DNA of 64,000 nt from Alphaproteobacteria bacterium HGW-Alphaproteobacteria-7 (GCA_002842735.1 PHEB01000018.1:1-64000); one strand, 5' to 3'. Counted from the stretch's first letter, positions 17,328-27,197 are shown. Numbers and translations: made by a program. The notes: generated by a model not told the origin, from the sequence alone.

Positions 17328-19793
17328 ATGAAATTGCGTATCGCGCTTTGTGCAAGTGCAGCCCTGTGTGCCATCGCCAGTCCGGCTGTGGCGCAGGATA
17401 ACCTCGCTGCTGAAACGGCCGAGGCCGAAGGCAACGAAATCATCGTCACCGCGGTTGCGCGCGGCCAGAACCGGATCGAAAGTTCGGTTTCGGTCAGCAC
17501 CATCGGCGCGGACACCATCGCCAATCTTGGTTCGCCGTCATCGGCTGACCTGATCCGCCAGATCCCCGGCATCCGTTCCGAAGCATCGGGCGGTGAAGGC
17601 AACGCCAACATCGCGGTGCGCGGCATTCCGGTATCAACCGGCGGCGCACGCTATATCCAGTTGCAAGAAGACGGCCTGCCGATCCTTGAATTCGGCGACA
17701 TCCTTTTTGGCAATGCCGATAACTTCCTGCGCGCCGATCGCTCTGTCGCCCGCGTCGAAGCGGTGCGCGGCGGCTCGGCATCGACTTTCGCCTCCAACGC
17801 GCCGGGGGCGGTGATCAACTTCATCTCCAAGACCGGCCAGCAGGAAGGCGGCGCGATCCAGGGCAGCGTCGGGCTGGATTTTGAAAGCTACCGGCTTGAT
17901 TTCGATTACGGCGCGCCGCTGGCTGATGACCTCTATTTCCACGTCGGCGGCTTCTACCGCACCGGCGAAGGGCCGCGCGATATCGGGTTCAACGGGTATG
18001 ATGGCGGCCAGATCAAGGCCAATATCACCAAGGAATTCGATGGCGGCTATATCCGCTTTTCGGCCAAGTATCTGGATGATCGCACCCCCACCATCCTGCC
18101 GCAGCCGGTGTTTGTTGGCGGCACCAACGACAGCCCCGATTACAACGCGATCCCCGGCTTCAACCCGCGCCGCGATTCGCTGCTCAGCCCGTTCCTGACC
18201 CCGGCGGTGACGCTGGATGGCAACAACAACCCGGCCAGCTTTGATTTCCGTGACGGGCTTTCGGTCGAAAGCTTCGCCTTCGGGATCGAAAGTGAAATCG
18301 ACGTGGGTGGCGGATGGACGCTGACCAACCGGTTCCGGTTCGCGGATAATTCGGGCAGCTTCCAATCGCCCTTCCCGGCGAGCGCCGACACCGCGCAGAA
18401 TGTCGCCGACGCGATCGGCGGCGCGGGTTCGACGATCGAATTCGCCTCTGGCCCCAACACCGGCGCGGTCGCCAATGCGGCCAATATCGGCGGCAATGGG
18501 CTGCTCACCAATGTGGTGGTGTTCAACGTCCGGCTCAACAGCCTCGACAACATCACCAATGATTTCCGGGTGAACAAGGAATTCGATTTCGGCGGCGGTT
18601 CGGCCAATTTCACCACCGGCTTCTACCTGTCGCGCCAGACCATTGATACCGACTGGTTGTGGACATCGCACGTCCAGACCGTGCAGGGCAATGGTGAGGC
18701 TGTGCTGGTCGATATCCGCGATGTGAATGGCGATCTTGTCACGCAGAACGGCACGGTCGGATTCGGCGCAAGCTTCTTCGGCAATTGCTGCCGCCGCAAT
18801 TATGATGTCGATTACAGCACCTACGCACCCTTCGCGTCGCTCTCGCTCGAACTTGACCGGCTGACGCTGGATGGCAGCATCCGTTACGACTTCGGCGATG
18901 CCGATGGCACGATCACCGGGGCTGACAGCGGCTTTGGCATCGGGCTGACAAGCTTTGATTTCGACAACGACGGCGTGATCAGCCCGGCTGAGGCGCAGAC
19001 CAGCGTTCTCCCGCTCGGCAGTGCGCGCCCGGTCAATTACAACTTCGATTATTTCAGCTTCTCGCTCGGCGCGAATTACTTGCTCACCGATGATCTGGGC
19101 GTCTTCGTTCGTTACAGTCAAGGCGGACGTCACACCGCTGACCGTAGCCTGTTCTCACCCGCAGTCAGCGCGGTCGATGGCAGCCTGCCGGGCGGTGATT
19201 CGGGGGTGATTGCCAAGGTCGATCAGCTTGAAGCGGGGCTGAAATATCAGGCCAGCGGCTTGTCGGTGTTTGCCACCGGCTTCTATGCAAAAACGGCTGA
19301 AACCAATGTCGATATCGCCCCGGTGGTGCTGTTCGATACCACCTATGAGGCTTACGGTGTCGAACTTGAGGCCGCATACCGCATGGGCGGGTTCACCCTG
19401 TCAGGCGGCGCGACTTGGACCGACGCGGAAATCAAGGATGCGCTGGACCTCACCGTCATCGGCAATACGCCGCGGCGTCAGGCAGATCTGGTCTATCAGG
19501 CGACCGCGCAATATGATGCCGATATGTTCACGTTGGGCGCGAATGTGGTGGGCACCACCAACAGCTTCACGCAGGATTCAAACCAGCTGAAACTGCCCGG
19601 ATTTACGCAGGTGAATGCGTTTGTCGCGGTGCGCCCGGTTGATCGGATCGAAATCGGGCTGAATGCGCAGAACCTGTTCAACTCCAACGGGTTCACCGAA
19701 GCGGAAGAAGGCGCAATCCCCGGCAACAACATCGTGCGTGCGCGATCGATTGCGGGCCGGACAGTGCTGGCTTCGGTGCGGTTCGACTTCTGA
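17328..19793 (+). CDS. TonB-dependent receptor of the sucrose locus (821 aa)
   Basis: ATG 17328 follows GAGAGGAG and opens a signal peptide (MKLRIALC...SPAVAQ). The TonB box region reads EIIVTAVARGQ. The plug follows (NIAVRGIPVSTGGARYIQL, then ARVEAVRGGSASTFASNAPGAVINF), and the barrel ends LASVRFDF. Length and layout match SuxA-like sugar receptors. It is the first gene of the operon with GH68 and fructokinase, downstream of two LacI operators. An inverted repeat at 19810-19845 separates it from the enzymes, which would give the receptor higher expression than the enzymes. A sucrose ligand is inferred from this context; a fructan oligomer is an alternative. Confidence 0.93.
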   Translation: MKLRIALCASAALCAIASPAVAQDNLAAETAEAEGNEIIVTAVARGQNRIESSVSVSTIGADTIANLGSPSSADLIRQIPGIRSEASGGEGNANIAVRGIPVSTGGARYIQLQEDGLPILEFGDILFGNADNFLRADRSVARVEAVRGGSASTFASNAPGAVINFISKTGQQEGGAIQGSVGLDFESYRLDFDYGAPLADDLYFHVGGFYRTGEGPRDIGFNGYDGGQIKANITKEFDGGYIRFSAKYLDDRTPTILPQPVFVGGTNDSPDYNAIPGFNPRRDSLLSPFLTPAVTLDGNNNPASFDFRDGLSVESFAFGIESEIDVGGGWTLTNRFRFADNSGSFQSPFPASADTAQNVADAIGGAGSTIEFASGPNTGAVANAANIGGNGLLTNVVVFNVRLNSLDNITNDFRVNKEFDFGGGSANFTTGFYLSRQTIDTDWLWTSHVQTVQGNGEAVLVDIRDVNGDLVTQNGTVGFGASFFGNCCRRNYDVDYSTYAPFASLSLELDRLTLDGSIRYDFGDADGTITGADSGFGIGLTSFDFDNDGVISPAEAQTSVLPLGSARPVNYNFDYFSFSLGANYLLTDDLGVFVRYSQGGRHTADRSLFSPAVSAVDGSLPGGDSGVIAKVDQLEAGLKYQASGLSVFATGFYAKTAETNVDIAPVVLFDTTYEAYGVELEAAYRMGGFTLSGGATWTDAEIKDALDLTVIGNTPRRQADLVYQATAQYDADMFTLGANVVGTTNSFTQDSNQLKLPGFTQVNAFVAVRPVDRIEIGLNAQNLFNSNGFTEAEEGAIPGNNIVRARSIAGRTVLASVRFDF

Positions 19794-19809
19794 TCCATAC
19801 CGCCGCAAA

Positions 19810-19857
19810 CGGGCTGGCCACCAATTCCCCCCGGTGGCCAGCCCGGTTCTTTGATTC
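19810..19857 (+). terminator. Attenuator-like hairpin between receptor and GH68 genes
   Basis: The arms GGGCTGGCCACC (19811-19822) and GGTGGCCAGCCC (19833-19844) pair fully, extended by one C-G pair, and a T-rich stretch (GTTCTTTGATT) follows. It sits in the 87-bp gap between the TonB receptor and the GH68 gene. No separate promoter or operator is visible after it, so partial read-through is expected. Confidence 0.65.
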
Positions 19858-19880
19858 AAGATTTGGGATAAGCTGCTGCC

Positions 19881-20966
19881 ATGACGACAGCCTGGACCGC
19901 GGAACACGTGCGCCAGATTACGCCGGGCGTAGCGGCGTTGATCCCGCCGATTATCGCGCCGGATCACTCGCGGCTTGATCCCGCGCGGCTCTATTGGGAC
20001 ATGTGGCCGGTGCAGGACCCGCACGGCCAGCCCGCCACCATCGCCGGGCGCGCGCTGTGGATGGCCTTGGCCGCGCCTGACCGGGGCGATCCGGGGCTGC
20101 GCCACTTCGAAGCCAAGATTCACCTGATCGAACGACGAGAGGGTGAATGGCTGGATCGTGGCCCGGTCCTCCCCGATTTTGATGTGCCCTACGAACGCGA
20201 ATGGGCCGGATCGGCGCTGTTCGATGACGGGGTGATGACGCTGTTCCTCACCGCCGCCGGCACCGCCGCAAAGGCCGGGGGCTATCAACAGCAGCTTTGG
20301 CAGGCGAGCGCGGCGGTAGGGGCCGATGGCCTGCCGGGCGAATGGAGCTTTCCCACCCCGTGTTTTGATAATTACGGCGCAGATTATATGCCCGCCGATG
20401 CCCATGACGGCGCGCCCGGCATGATCAAGGCGTTCCGCGATCCGGCCTATTTCCGCGATCCGGCGGACGGCACCGAATACCTCGCCTTCACCGCGTCGCT
20501 GGCCGGGTCTGACAACGCATTCAACGGCGCGTTCGGATTGGCGCGCAGGGATGCGTCAGGGTGGGTGTTGATCCCGCCTTGCCTCCATGCAGACGGCGTC
20601 AATAATGAGCTGGAGCGCGCGCATCTGGTGTTTCACGGCGGGCATTATTATGCCTTCTGGTCAACGCAGACAGGGACATTCGCACCCGAATTGCGCCATG
20701 CGCCGGGGGGGCTGTACGGGATGGTGGCGACATCGATGCAGGGGCCGTGGCATCCGTTGAACGGCACCGGGCTGGTGATTGCCAACCCGGCAGACCGCCC
20801 ACTGCAGACCTATAGCTGGTTCGTCGATGCCAGCCTGACGGTGTGTTCCTTTGTCGATATGCTGCCCGATGGACGGTTTGGCGGCGTGCCCGCGCCGCTG
20901 CTGCATCTGGAACTGGATGGCGAGCGCGCGGCGCTGCGCGCGGTGCAATCGCAAGGGGTCGCATGA
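19881..20966 (+). CDS. Glycoside hydrolase family 68 enzyme, cytoplasmic sucrose hydrolase/fructosyltransferase (361 aa)
   Basis: The GH68 hallmarks are in order: YWDMWPVQD with the nucleophile Asp at 40, EWAGSA (107-112), FRDP with the transition-state stabilising Asp at 187, and NNELERAH (241-248) with acid/base Glu at 245. These enzymes split sucrose into glucose and a fructosyl unit passed to water (invertase) or fructan (levansucrase). No signal peptide is present and the protein is shorter than secreted levansucrases, so it should act on imported sucrose in the cytoplasm. The stop TGA overlaps the ATG of the fructokinase gene (ATGA at 20963-20966), so the fructose released can be phosphorylated at once. 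Hydrolysis rather than polymer synthesis is the likely activity. Confidence 0.9.
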   Translation: MTTAWTAEHVRQITPGVAALIPPIIAPDHSRLDPARLYWDMWPVQDPHGQPATIAGRALWMALAAPDRGDPGLRHFEAKIHLIERREGEWLDRGPVLPDFDVPYEREWAGSALFDDGVMTLFLTAAGTAAKAGGYQQQLWQASAAVGADGLPGEWSFPTPCFDNYGADYMPADAHDGAPGMIKAFRDPAYFRDPADGTEYLAFTASLAGSDNAFNGAFGLARRDASGWVLIPPCLHADGVNNELERAHLVFHGGHYYAFWSTQTGTFAPELRHAPGGLYGMVATSMQGPWHPLNGTGLVIANPADRPLQTYSWFVDASLTVCSFVDMLPDGRFGGVPAPLLHLELDGERAALRAVQSQGVA

Positions 20967-21823
20967 TGCTGGGCGGGATCGAGGCGGGCGGCACCAAATT
21001 TGTGCTGGCGGTGGGGCCGTCGCCTGATGCGATCAACGCCCGCCACACCATTCCCACCTGCGATCCGGCCACGACGCTGGCCGAGGCGGCGGCGTGGTTC
21101 AAGACTCAGGGCGCGATCACCGCGCTGGGGATCGGCAGTTTCGGCCCGGTTGAACTTGATCGGGCAAGCCCGCGCTGGGGCTTCATCACCAACACGCCCA
21201 AACCGGGCTGGGCCGATTGCGACATTGCCGGGTTCTTTGCGGGCAGGCTTGGCGTGCCGGTCGGCTTCGATACCGACGTGAACGCCGCCGCGCTGGCCGA
21301 ATATGCGGCGGCCGGGGGGCAGGGCGGTAGCCTCGCCTACCTTACCATTGGCACCGGGATCGGCGGCGGACTGGTGCTGGATGGCCAGCCGGTGCACGGC
21401 ATCGCGCACCCGGAAATGGGCCACATCTACCCGCGCCGCCATGCGGATGACCGCGACTTTGCCGGGATATGCCCGCATCATGGCGATTGTCTGGAAGGCC
21501 TTGCCAGCGGCCCCGCGATTGCCGCGCGCTGGGGCAAGTCATTATCGCAATTGCCGGTGGATCACCCCGGCCATGCGATCATCGCCGACTATATCGCGCA
21601 GGCCTGCCACACGCTGTTTGCGAGCGTTGCGGTGGGCGAAGTGGTGATCGGCGGCGGCGTGGCGAACACGCCCGGACTGATCGAGCGGGTCGCTGAACGC
21701 GCACGGGAACTCGATGCGGGCTATCTGCCCGGCGGCCCGCGCCACCGCATCATCCGTCCGCGCCGCGGCGCAGACGCCGGGATTATCGGCGCGCTGATGC
21801 TGGCGCAGGGCGTCTCAGCGTAA
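20963..21823 (+). CDS. scrK: ROK-family fructokinase (286 aa)
   Basis: The start at ATG 20963 overlaps the GH68 stop codon by 4 bp; an in-frame upstream extension is not supported. The N-terminal phosphate-binding motif GGIEAGGTKFVLAVG is the fructokinase version of the ROK ATP site. TIGTGIGGGLV binds ATP further on. The zinc-binding segment is seen at about residues 151-180 (HPEMGHIYPRR ... CPHHGDCLEG). The enzyme makes fructose-6-phosphate from the fructose released by the GH68 protein, which can enter the Entner-Doudoroff route after isomerisation. It converges on eda, overlapping by 9 bp. Confidence 0.92.
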   Translation: MMLGGIEAGGTKFVLAVGPSPDAINARHTIPTCDPATTLAEAAAWFKTQGAITALGIGSFGPVELDRASPRWGFITNTPKPGWADCDIAGFFAGRLGVPVGFDTDVNAAALAEYAAAGGQGGSLAYLTIGTGIGGGLVLDGQPVHGIAHPEMGHIYPRRHADDRDFAGICPHHGDCLEGLASGPAIAARWGKSLSQLPVDHPGHAIIADYIAQACHTLFASVAVGEVVIGGGVANTPGLIERVAERARELDAGYLPGGPRHRIIRPRRGADAGIIGALMLAQGVSA

Positions 21824-22426
21824 CTCGCAGGCGGCCTTCGCCATTGCCTCAATCGCCGCCTTGTCCGGCGCGCCCTTGGGCGACACCCAGCTTCCGCCAA
21901 CGCACAGCACCGGATCGAAGGCGAGCCATTCGGCGGCATTGTCCACGCTGATCCCGCCTGTGGGGCAGAACCGGCACTGACCAAACGGCGCTGCCAGTGC
22001 CTTTAACGCGGGCAAGCCGCCCGCCGCCATCGCCGGGAAGAACTTGAACCGGGTCAGCCCCATGTCCAGACCGCGCATGATGTCACCCGCATTGGCGATG
22101 CCGGGCAGGAACGGGACACCGCTGGCAATCGCTGCCTTGCCCAATGGTTCGGTCAGGCCGGGGGCAACGATAAACTCGCTCCCCGCCGCCAGCGCCGCGT
22201 CCAGTTCTGCCGGGTTGGTGACGGTGCCCGCGCCGACAATCGCGCCGGGAACCTGCTTCATCGCGGTAATCGCGGGCAGTGCTGCCGGGGTGCGCAAGGT
22301 GACTTCGAGCACGCGCAATCCGCCTGCCACCAATGCCTCGGCCAGCGGCACGGCGTGGGCGACATCGTCAATCACGATCACCGGGATCACCGGGGCGATG
22401 CGCATCAAGTCATCAATCGTCGCCAT
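21815..22426 (-). CDS. eda: 2-keto-3-deoxy-6-phosphogluconate (KDPG) aldolase (203 aa)
   Basis: A class I aldolase of the KDPG/KHG family. It has EVTLRT with the catalytic Glu (residue about 41), GAGTV, and the Schiff-base Lys in RFKFFPA (about 127). It ends with CPTGGIS and VGGSWV, the phosphate-binding segment. It cleaves KDPG to pyruvate and glyceraldehyde-3-phosphate, the last step of the Entner-Doudoroff pathway. Length is normal. The gene is 2 bp behind edd on the same strand, so zwf, edd and eda form one operon. Its 3' end overlaps the fructokinase gene by 9 bp tail to tail. Confidence 0.96.
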   Translation of the reverse strand: MATIDDLMRIAPVIPVIVIDDVAHAVPLAEALVAGGLRVLEVTLRTPAALPAITAMKQVPGAIVGAGTVTNPAELDAALAAGSEFIVAPGLTEPLGKAAIASGVPFLPGIANAGDIMRGLDMGLTRFKFFPAMAAGGLPALKALAAPFGQCRFCPTGGISVDNAAEWLAFDPVLCVGGSWVSPKGAPDKAAIEAMAKAACELR

Positions 22427-22428
22427 CG

Positions 22429-24234
22429 TCAGATTCCCCCTGTGGCGTGCATCGCGCTCGCGCCTTGTTCGGCCCCATCGGCAAAGCGGCGGAACATCCC
22501 GAACAATTCGCGCCCCGTGCCCATGTCGGCGCGCGGATCGGGCACCGGATCGCGGGCCGCAAGATCGGCGGTGGTCGAAAGCTCACCCGTGACCGCGCAG
22601 ACCTTGACCACATCGCCATCGCGCAGGCGCGCCAGCGGCCCGCCACCCAATGCTTCGGGCGTGCAATGGATCGCGGCGGGCACCTTGCCGCTCGCCCCCG
22701 ACATCCGCCCATCGGTGACGAGCGCCACGCGGAATCCGCGATCCTGCAACACGCCCAATGGCGGGGTGAGCGAATGCAGTTCGGGCATTCCGTTGGCGCG
22801 CGGGCCCTGGAACCGCACCACCACCACCACATCGCGGTCAAGCTCGCCCGCCTTGAACGCCGCGGCAACGCTTGCCTGATCGGCAAACACGCGGCACGGC
22901 GCCTCAATCGTCCAGCGTTCGCGATCAATTGCCGAGGTTTTGATGCAGGCCCGCCCCAGATTGCCGGTCAGCAGCCGCATCCCGCCGTCGGGCTTGAACG
23001 GATCGGACACCGGGCGCAGCATCGTATCATCGCCCACCGCGCCCACTTCGCGCCACGTCAGTTCTTCGCCATCAAGGCCGGGTTCGCGCGCATAGTCGCT
23101 GAGATCGCTGCGCCCCACGGTCAGGATATCGCGGTGGGCAAGGCCTGCCGCCAGCAGCTCGCCAATCACATAGCCCATGCCGCCGGCTGCGTGGAACTGG
23201 TTCACATCGCCCGATCCATTGGGATAGACCTGCGCGATCAGCGGGACGACCGATGACAGCGCCGACAGATCATCCCAGTCAAACACGATCCCCGCCGCGC
23301 GCGCCATCGCGGGCAGGTGGATCGCGTGGTTGGTCGATCCGCCGGTGGCCAGCAGGCCAACCGCGGCGTTGATGATCGCCTTTTCATCGACGCAGCGGCC
23401 CAGCGGGCGGTAATCATTGCCCTTGCGCCCCAGCGCCGCGACGCGGTGCACCGCCTCGCGGTCAAGCGCTTGGCGCAATTGCGTGCCGGGCTGGATGAAG
23501 GCGCTGCCGGGAATGTGCAGCCCCATCATCTCCATCATCATCTGATTGGAATTGGCGGTGCCGAAAAAGGTGCAGGTGCCGGGCGAATGGTAACTGCCCA
23601 TTTCGCTGGCGAGGAGTTCGGCGCGGGTCGCCTTGCCCTCGGCATAAAGCTGGCGGACGCGCTGCTTTTCCTTGTTGGCAATGCCGCTGGGCATCGGGCC
23701 GCTGGGCACGAAAATGGTCGGCAGGTGGCCGAACCGCAGCGCCCCGATCAGCAATCCGGGCACGATCTTGTCGCAGATGCCGAGCATCAGCGCGCCATCA
23801 TACATCGCATGGCTGAGGCCGACGGCGGCGGACAGCGCAATCACATCGCGGCTGAACAGCGACAATTCCATGCCGCTTTCGCCCTGCGTCACCCCGTCGC
23901 ACATCGCCGGGGTTCCGCCCGCCACCTGCGCAGTGGCACCGATTTCGCGGGCGTAGATCTTCAGCCGATCAGGATAGCGGCCATAGGGCTGATGGGCGCT
24001 CAGCATATCATTATAGGCGGTGATGATCCCGATATTCGCGCCCTTGCCAGCGACCAGCGCGGCCTGATCATCGACCGCCCCGGCATAGGCATGGGCAAGG
24101 TTCGAGCATGATACGGCGCTGCGTTCACCCATATTATCGGCTTCGCGCGCGATCAGATCGAGATAGGCGGCGCGGCTGGAGCGGGAGTTTTCGATAACCC
24201 GCTGGGTGACGCGGTGGATTGTGTCGTTGAGCAT
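22429..24234 (-). CDS. edd: 6-Phosphogluconate dehydratase (601 aa)
   Basis: An IlvD/Edd-family Fe-S dehydratase. It has [41 protein letters not shown], and [20 protein letters not shown], which carries iron-sulfur cysteines. It converts 6-phosphogluconate to KDPG. The start at ATG 24234 is chosen because GGAGG lies 5 bp upstream; that ribosome site is the inner end of the palindromic element at 24238-24368. An in-frame start further up would translate through the repeat. Second gene of zwf-edd-eda. Confidence 0.96.
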   Translation of the reverse strand: MLNDTIHRVTQRVIENSRSSRAAYLDLIAREADNMGERSAVSCSNLAHAYAGAVDDQAALVAGKGANIGIITAYNDMLSAHQPYGRYPDRLKIYAREIGATAQVAGGTPAMCDGVTQGESGMELSLFSRDVIALSAAVGLSHAMYDGALMLGICDKIVPGLLIGALRFGHLPTIFVPSGPMPSGIANKEKQRVRQLYAEGKATRAELLASEMGSYHSPGTCTFFGTANSNQMMMEMMGLHIPGSAFIQPGTQLRQALDREAVHRVAALGRKGNDYRPLGRCVDEKAIINAAVGLLATGGSTNHAIHLPAMARAAGIVFDWDDLSALSSVVPLIAQVYPNGSGDVNQFHAAGGMGYVIGELLAAGLAHRDILTVGRSDLSDYAREPGLDGEELTWREVGAVGDDTMLRPVSDPFKPDGGMRLLTGNLGRACIKTSAIDRERWTIEAPCRVFADQASVAAAFKAGELDRDVVVVVRFQGPRANGMPELHSLTPPLGVLQDRGFRVALVTDGRMSGASGKVPAAIHCTPEALGGGPLARLRDGDVVKVCAVTGELSTTADLAARDPVPDPRADMGTGRELFGMFRRFADGAEQGASAMHATGGI

Positions 24235-24237
24235 CAG

Positions 24238-24368
24238 ATCCTCCCCGGCACGGGGAGGGGAACCATCCGCAGGATGGTGGAGGGGATTCGCGGGTAGGAA
24301 CTGCGGTGCGTGGGGCGAGTCCCCTCCGTCAGCGCTGTGCGCTGCCACCTCCCCGTGCCGGGGAGGAT
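24238..24368. repeat. 131-bp palindromic repeat element between zwf and edd
   Basis: The two ends are inverted copies of ATCCTCCCCGGCACGGGGAG (24238-24257 and its complement at 24349-24368). Each end is itself a small hairpin, and the inner arms are partly complementary (GGAGGGGA-TTC type). This matches the REP/MITE-like palindromes common in alphaproteobacterial intergenic gaps. It fills almost the whole zwf-edd gap and supplies the edd ribosome-binding site. A possible short relative lies at 28370-28394. Confidence 0.8.
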
Positions 24369-24378
24369 TATGCTGTGC

Positions 24379-25818
24379 TTATTCATGCCACGTTACTCCG
24401 TCGCGTTCCGCCAGTGCGATGGCCGCGCTTGGCCCCCAGCTTCCGGCGGTATAGGTTTTGGGGGTCAGGCCTTCCGCTTCCCAGCCAGCGCGGATTGCGT
24501 CGATCCAGTCCCACTGCGCCTCCACCTCGTCACGGCGCACGAACAGGGTCTGATCGCCCTCGATCAGATCGAGCAGCAGGCGTTCATAGGCGATCCGCCG
24601 CACCGCGCCGCTGAATGCATCCTGCATCGCGATGTTGAGCGGCACCTGCCGCAAACGGATGCCTTCGCGGTCCAGCCCCGGCACCTTGGCCATCAGCGAC
24701 AAGGTGATGTTTTCTTCCGGCTGAATGCCGATCACCAGCTGGTTGGGCTGCATCGTTGCGCCTTTTCCGGCGAAAATGCTGTGCGGTACACTGCGGAACT
24801 GGATGACGATTTCGGTCACGCGCCGGGGCATCCGCTTGCCGGTGCGCAGGTAGAACGGCACGCCCTTCCAGCGCCAGTTATCGACGTGCGCCTTGATCGC
24901 GACAAAGGTTTCGGTGTCCGATTCCTTGCCCAATTCATCGTCATAACCCGGCACCGCCGCGCCGTTGATGGCGCCTGCACGATATTGCCCCGTCACCGTC
25001 TCGCCCGCCTCGACGGGCCGCAGCGCGCGCAGCACTTTCACCTTTTCATCGCGCACCGCCGTCGCATCGAAATGCGCGGGCGGCTCCATCGCCACCAGCG
25101 CCAGCAGTTGCAGCATATGGTTCTGCACCATGTCGCGGATTGCGCCCGCATCATCATAGAACGCGACGCGGCCTTCCAGCCCGACGGTTTCGGCCACGGT
25201 GATCTGCACGTGATCAATATGCGCCGCATTCCACAGCGGTTCGAACATCAGATTGGCAAAGCGCAGCGCCAACAGGTTCTGCACCGTCTCCTTGCCAAGA
25301 TAGTGATCGATCCGGAAAATGCGGTCTTCGGGGAAGGCGGCGGCGACTGCGTCATTGATTTCGCAGCTGGTGACGAGATCGGTGCCGAGCGGTTTTTCAA
25401 GGCACATCCGCACATTATCGCCTGTCAGCCCGGCGGATTGCAGCCCCTTGATGGTGGGTTCAAACAGGCTCGGCGCGGTCGAGAGGAAGATCGCTAGGCC
25501 GCGCGCCGGGGTGCCGACCCTGGCGGCAAGATCGGCGTAACCTTCCAGCGTGGTCGCATCGAGCGTCTGGTAGCTGAGGCGGTTGAGGAAATCCGCCATC
25601 CGCCCGCGCCGGTCTGCGGGGAGGTATTTTTCCAGCGCTGCGCGCGCGAAGCTGCGATATTCGCTGCTGGTCAGCTGGCTGCGGGCGGTGCCGATAATCT
25701 TGAGGTCATCGGCCAGCAAGCCATCGGCATCGAGCGCAAACAGGCTGGGCAGCAGCATCCGCTGGGCAAGGTCGCCCGTGGCTCCGAACAACAGCAGGCG
25801 GTCAGCGGTGAAGCTCAT
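24379..25818 (-). CDS. zwf: Glucose-6-phosphate 1-dehydrogenase (479 aa)
   Basis: The N-terminal dinucleotide-binding motif [16 protein letters not shown] is clear, and the active-site segment [21 protein letters not shown] (residues about 173-193) holds the catalytic His and substrate-binding Lys. Length is normal. It oxidises glucose-6-phosphate to 6-phosphogluconolactone with NAD(P)+, feeding edd and eda downstream. A 6-phosphogluconolactonase gene is not in the window. The 15-bp motif at 25881-25895, shared with glk, lies 62 bp upstream of the start. The stop codon is 10 bp from the repeat element before edd. Confidence 0.97.
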   Translation of the reverse strand: MSFTADRLLLFGATGDLAQRMLLPSLFALDADGLLADDLKIIGTARSQLTSSEYRSFARAALEKYLPADRRGRMADFLNRLSYQTLDATTLEGYADLAARVGTPARGLAIFLSTAPSLFEPTIKGLQSAGLTGDNVRMCLEKPLGTDLVTSCEINDAVAAAFPEDRIFRIDHYLGKETVQNLLALRFANLMFEPLWNAAHIDHVQITVAETVGLEGRVAFYDDAGAIRDMVQNHMLQLLALVAMEPPAHFDATAVRDEKVKVLRALRPVEAGETVTGQYRAGAINGAAVPGYDDELGKESDTETFVAIKAHVDNWRWKGVPFYLRTGKRMPRRVTEIVIQFRSVPHSIFAGKGATMQPNQLVIGIQPEENITLSLMAKVPGLDREGIRLRQVPLNIAMQDAFSGAVRRIAYERLLLDLIEGDQTLFVRRDEVEAQWDWIDAIRAGWEAEGLTPKTYTAGSWGPSAAIALAERDGVTWHE

Positions 25819-25880
25819 GCAGGGCGGCCTTTTTCCTAGAGCCCCCTACCTAGGCGCACGCGACCGCCGCCGCCACCCCG

Positions 25881-25895
25881 CGCATACTTATTCAA
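25881..25895 (-). promoter_or_regulatory. Shared zwf/glk upstream motif, copy 1
   Basis: On the minus strand this reads TTGAATAAGTATGCG and ends 62 bp before the zwf start. The same 15 bases occur upstream of glk at 32237-32251, and the match extends by TCA three bases upstream. It may be a promoter core or a regulator site for the glucose-catabolic genes. Confidence 0.6.
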
Positions 25896-25907
25896 GTGAG
25901 CGCAGGG

Positions 25908-27197
25908 TCATGCAGGTCGGCGGGCAAAGATCCCGAAGCCTGCAATAATCGCATAGCACGCCGCCGGAAGCACCAGCGCAAACGCCAGACTGGTGGCATC
26001 GGCCAGCGCGCCATAGAGCACTGGCACCACCGCGCCGCCGCAGATCGCGACATTGATGATCCCCGAACCGTCCGCAGTGCGCGGCCCCAGCTTTTCGCAG
26101 GCGAGGCTGAAGATGGTCGGGAACATGATCGCGTTCATCAGGCCCACTGCCAGCAGCGAATAGCCCGCGATAACCCCGGTCGAATTGGCCGAAATCGCAA
26201 TCAACGTGATCGCGCCCGCCGCCACCGTCGCCAGCAACAGACCGGGGCTGACCATGCGCAGCAGGCCCGAGCCGATCAACCGCCCGATCATCGCGCCGCC
26301 CCAGTAAAAGCTGATCATCGGGTAAGCGCGGGCTTCCGACAGACCCATCACGTTTTCAAGCATGAGGTAATTGATGATGATTGAGCCAATGGCGACCTCA
26401 GCGCCGACATACAGGAAGATGCACGCAGCACCGTAGCCGAAGCGCGGACGTTTCAGCAGCGCCACTCCTTCTGCAAGGCTCGTCTGTTCGTGCTTTTCGC
26501 CCTTGAGCCTGTTGCGAAACCTGAAGACGACGGTGGCAACGACTGCAAGGGCGACAGCAATGCCCATATAAAGCTGCATTACTGTCTCGCTTCCCACGCT
26601 CTCGAATGCCGCGCGATTGCCGGACAAAATATCGGTTAGGCTCAGGGCGGTGAAGCCACCAAGAATGACGAAGGAGCCGATCAGAGGGAAGGCGACCGTG
26701 CCTAGCGAGTTAAAAGCTTGTGCGAAAGTCAAACGACTATGCGTGGTCTGCACCGGCCCCAATATGCTGATCAGTGGGTTCGCTACAACTTGAACGATCA
26801 CCACGCCGCTCGCGAGAATAAAAAGAGCAAAAAGAAACAAAGCATAGACATGCAAATTGCTGGCCGGAATGAATAGCAAACATCCTGCCATCATTGCCAC
26901 CAGCCCTGCCACTGCGCCGCGCATATAGCCCAAACGCTTCACTAGACGTGCAGCAGGAATGCCGACAATTGCATAAGCAGCAAAAAAGCAGAACTGCACG
27001 AGCATCGCTTCGAAAAAGCTCAGCGTGAACAGTTCTTTCAGCTTGGGGATGATCACATCGTTCAGGCTGGTGATCCCGCCGAAGATGAAGAACAACGCGA
27101 ACACGAAATAGTTCAGCCCCGGCGCGTTGACCTGCGGCGCATCATCCGCCGCGCTCGTCATATCCCCCACTGGACTCACGCCTGGTGCAATTGCCAT
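25908..27197 (-). CDS. FucP/GluP-type sugar MFS transporter, probably glucose (429 aa)
   Basis: A twelve-helix transporter with the FucP/GluP opening YFVFALFFIFGGITSLNDVIIPKLK and the loop VKRLGYMRG; VVANPLISILGP follows near residue 140. The start at ATG 27197 has AGGAGAGAG upstream. The family takes up glucose, galactose or fucose with protons. It lies behind zwf in orientation (stop codon 89 bp before zwf starts) and divergent from a LacI regulator, so it probably brings in glucose for glk, zwf, edd and eda. The middle third (about 26430-26990) has clearly lower GC (line 26821-26880 is 37%) than the rest, suggesting a recombined segment. Confidence 0.9.
   Translation of the reverse strand: MAIAPGVSPVGDMTSAADDAPQVNAPGLNYFVFALFFIFGGITSLNDVIIPKLKELFTLSFFEAMLVQFCFFAAYAIVGIPAARLVKRLGYMRGAVAGLVAMMAGCLLFIPASNLHVYALFLFALFILASGVVIVQVVANPLISILGPVQTTHSRLTFAQAFNSLGTVAFPLIGSFVILGGFTALSLTDILSGNRAAFESVGSETVMQLYMGIAVALAVVATVVFRFRNRLKGEKHEQTSLAEGVALLKRPRFGYGAACIFLYVGAEVAIGSIIINYLMLENVMGLSEARAYPMISFYWGGAMIGRLIGSGLLRMVSPGLLLATVAAGAITLIAISANSTGVIAGYSLLAVGLMNAIMFPTIFSLACEKLGPRTADGSGIINVAICGGAVVPVLYGALADATSLAFALVLPAACYAIIAGFGIFARRPA

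Noticed and set aside
17634-19133. A 499-codon frame antisense to the sucrose TonB receptor
   Set aside because: A shadow of the receptor; no domain.
20843-20962. Forty-codon N-terminal extension of the fructokinase
   Set aside because: The extension is Arg/Ala-rich and out of keeping with ROK kinases; ATG 20963 coupled to the GH68 stop is far better.
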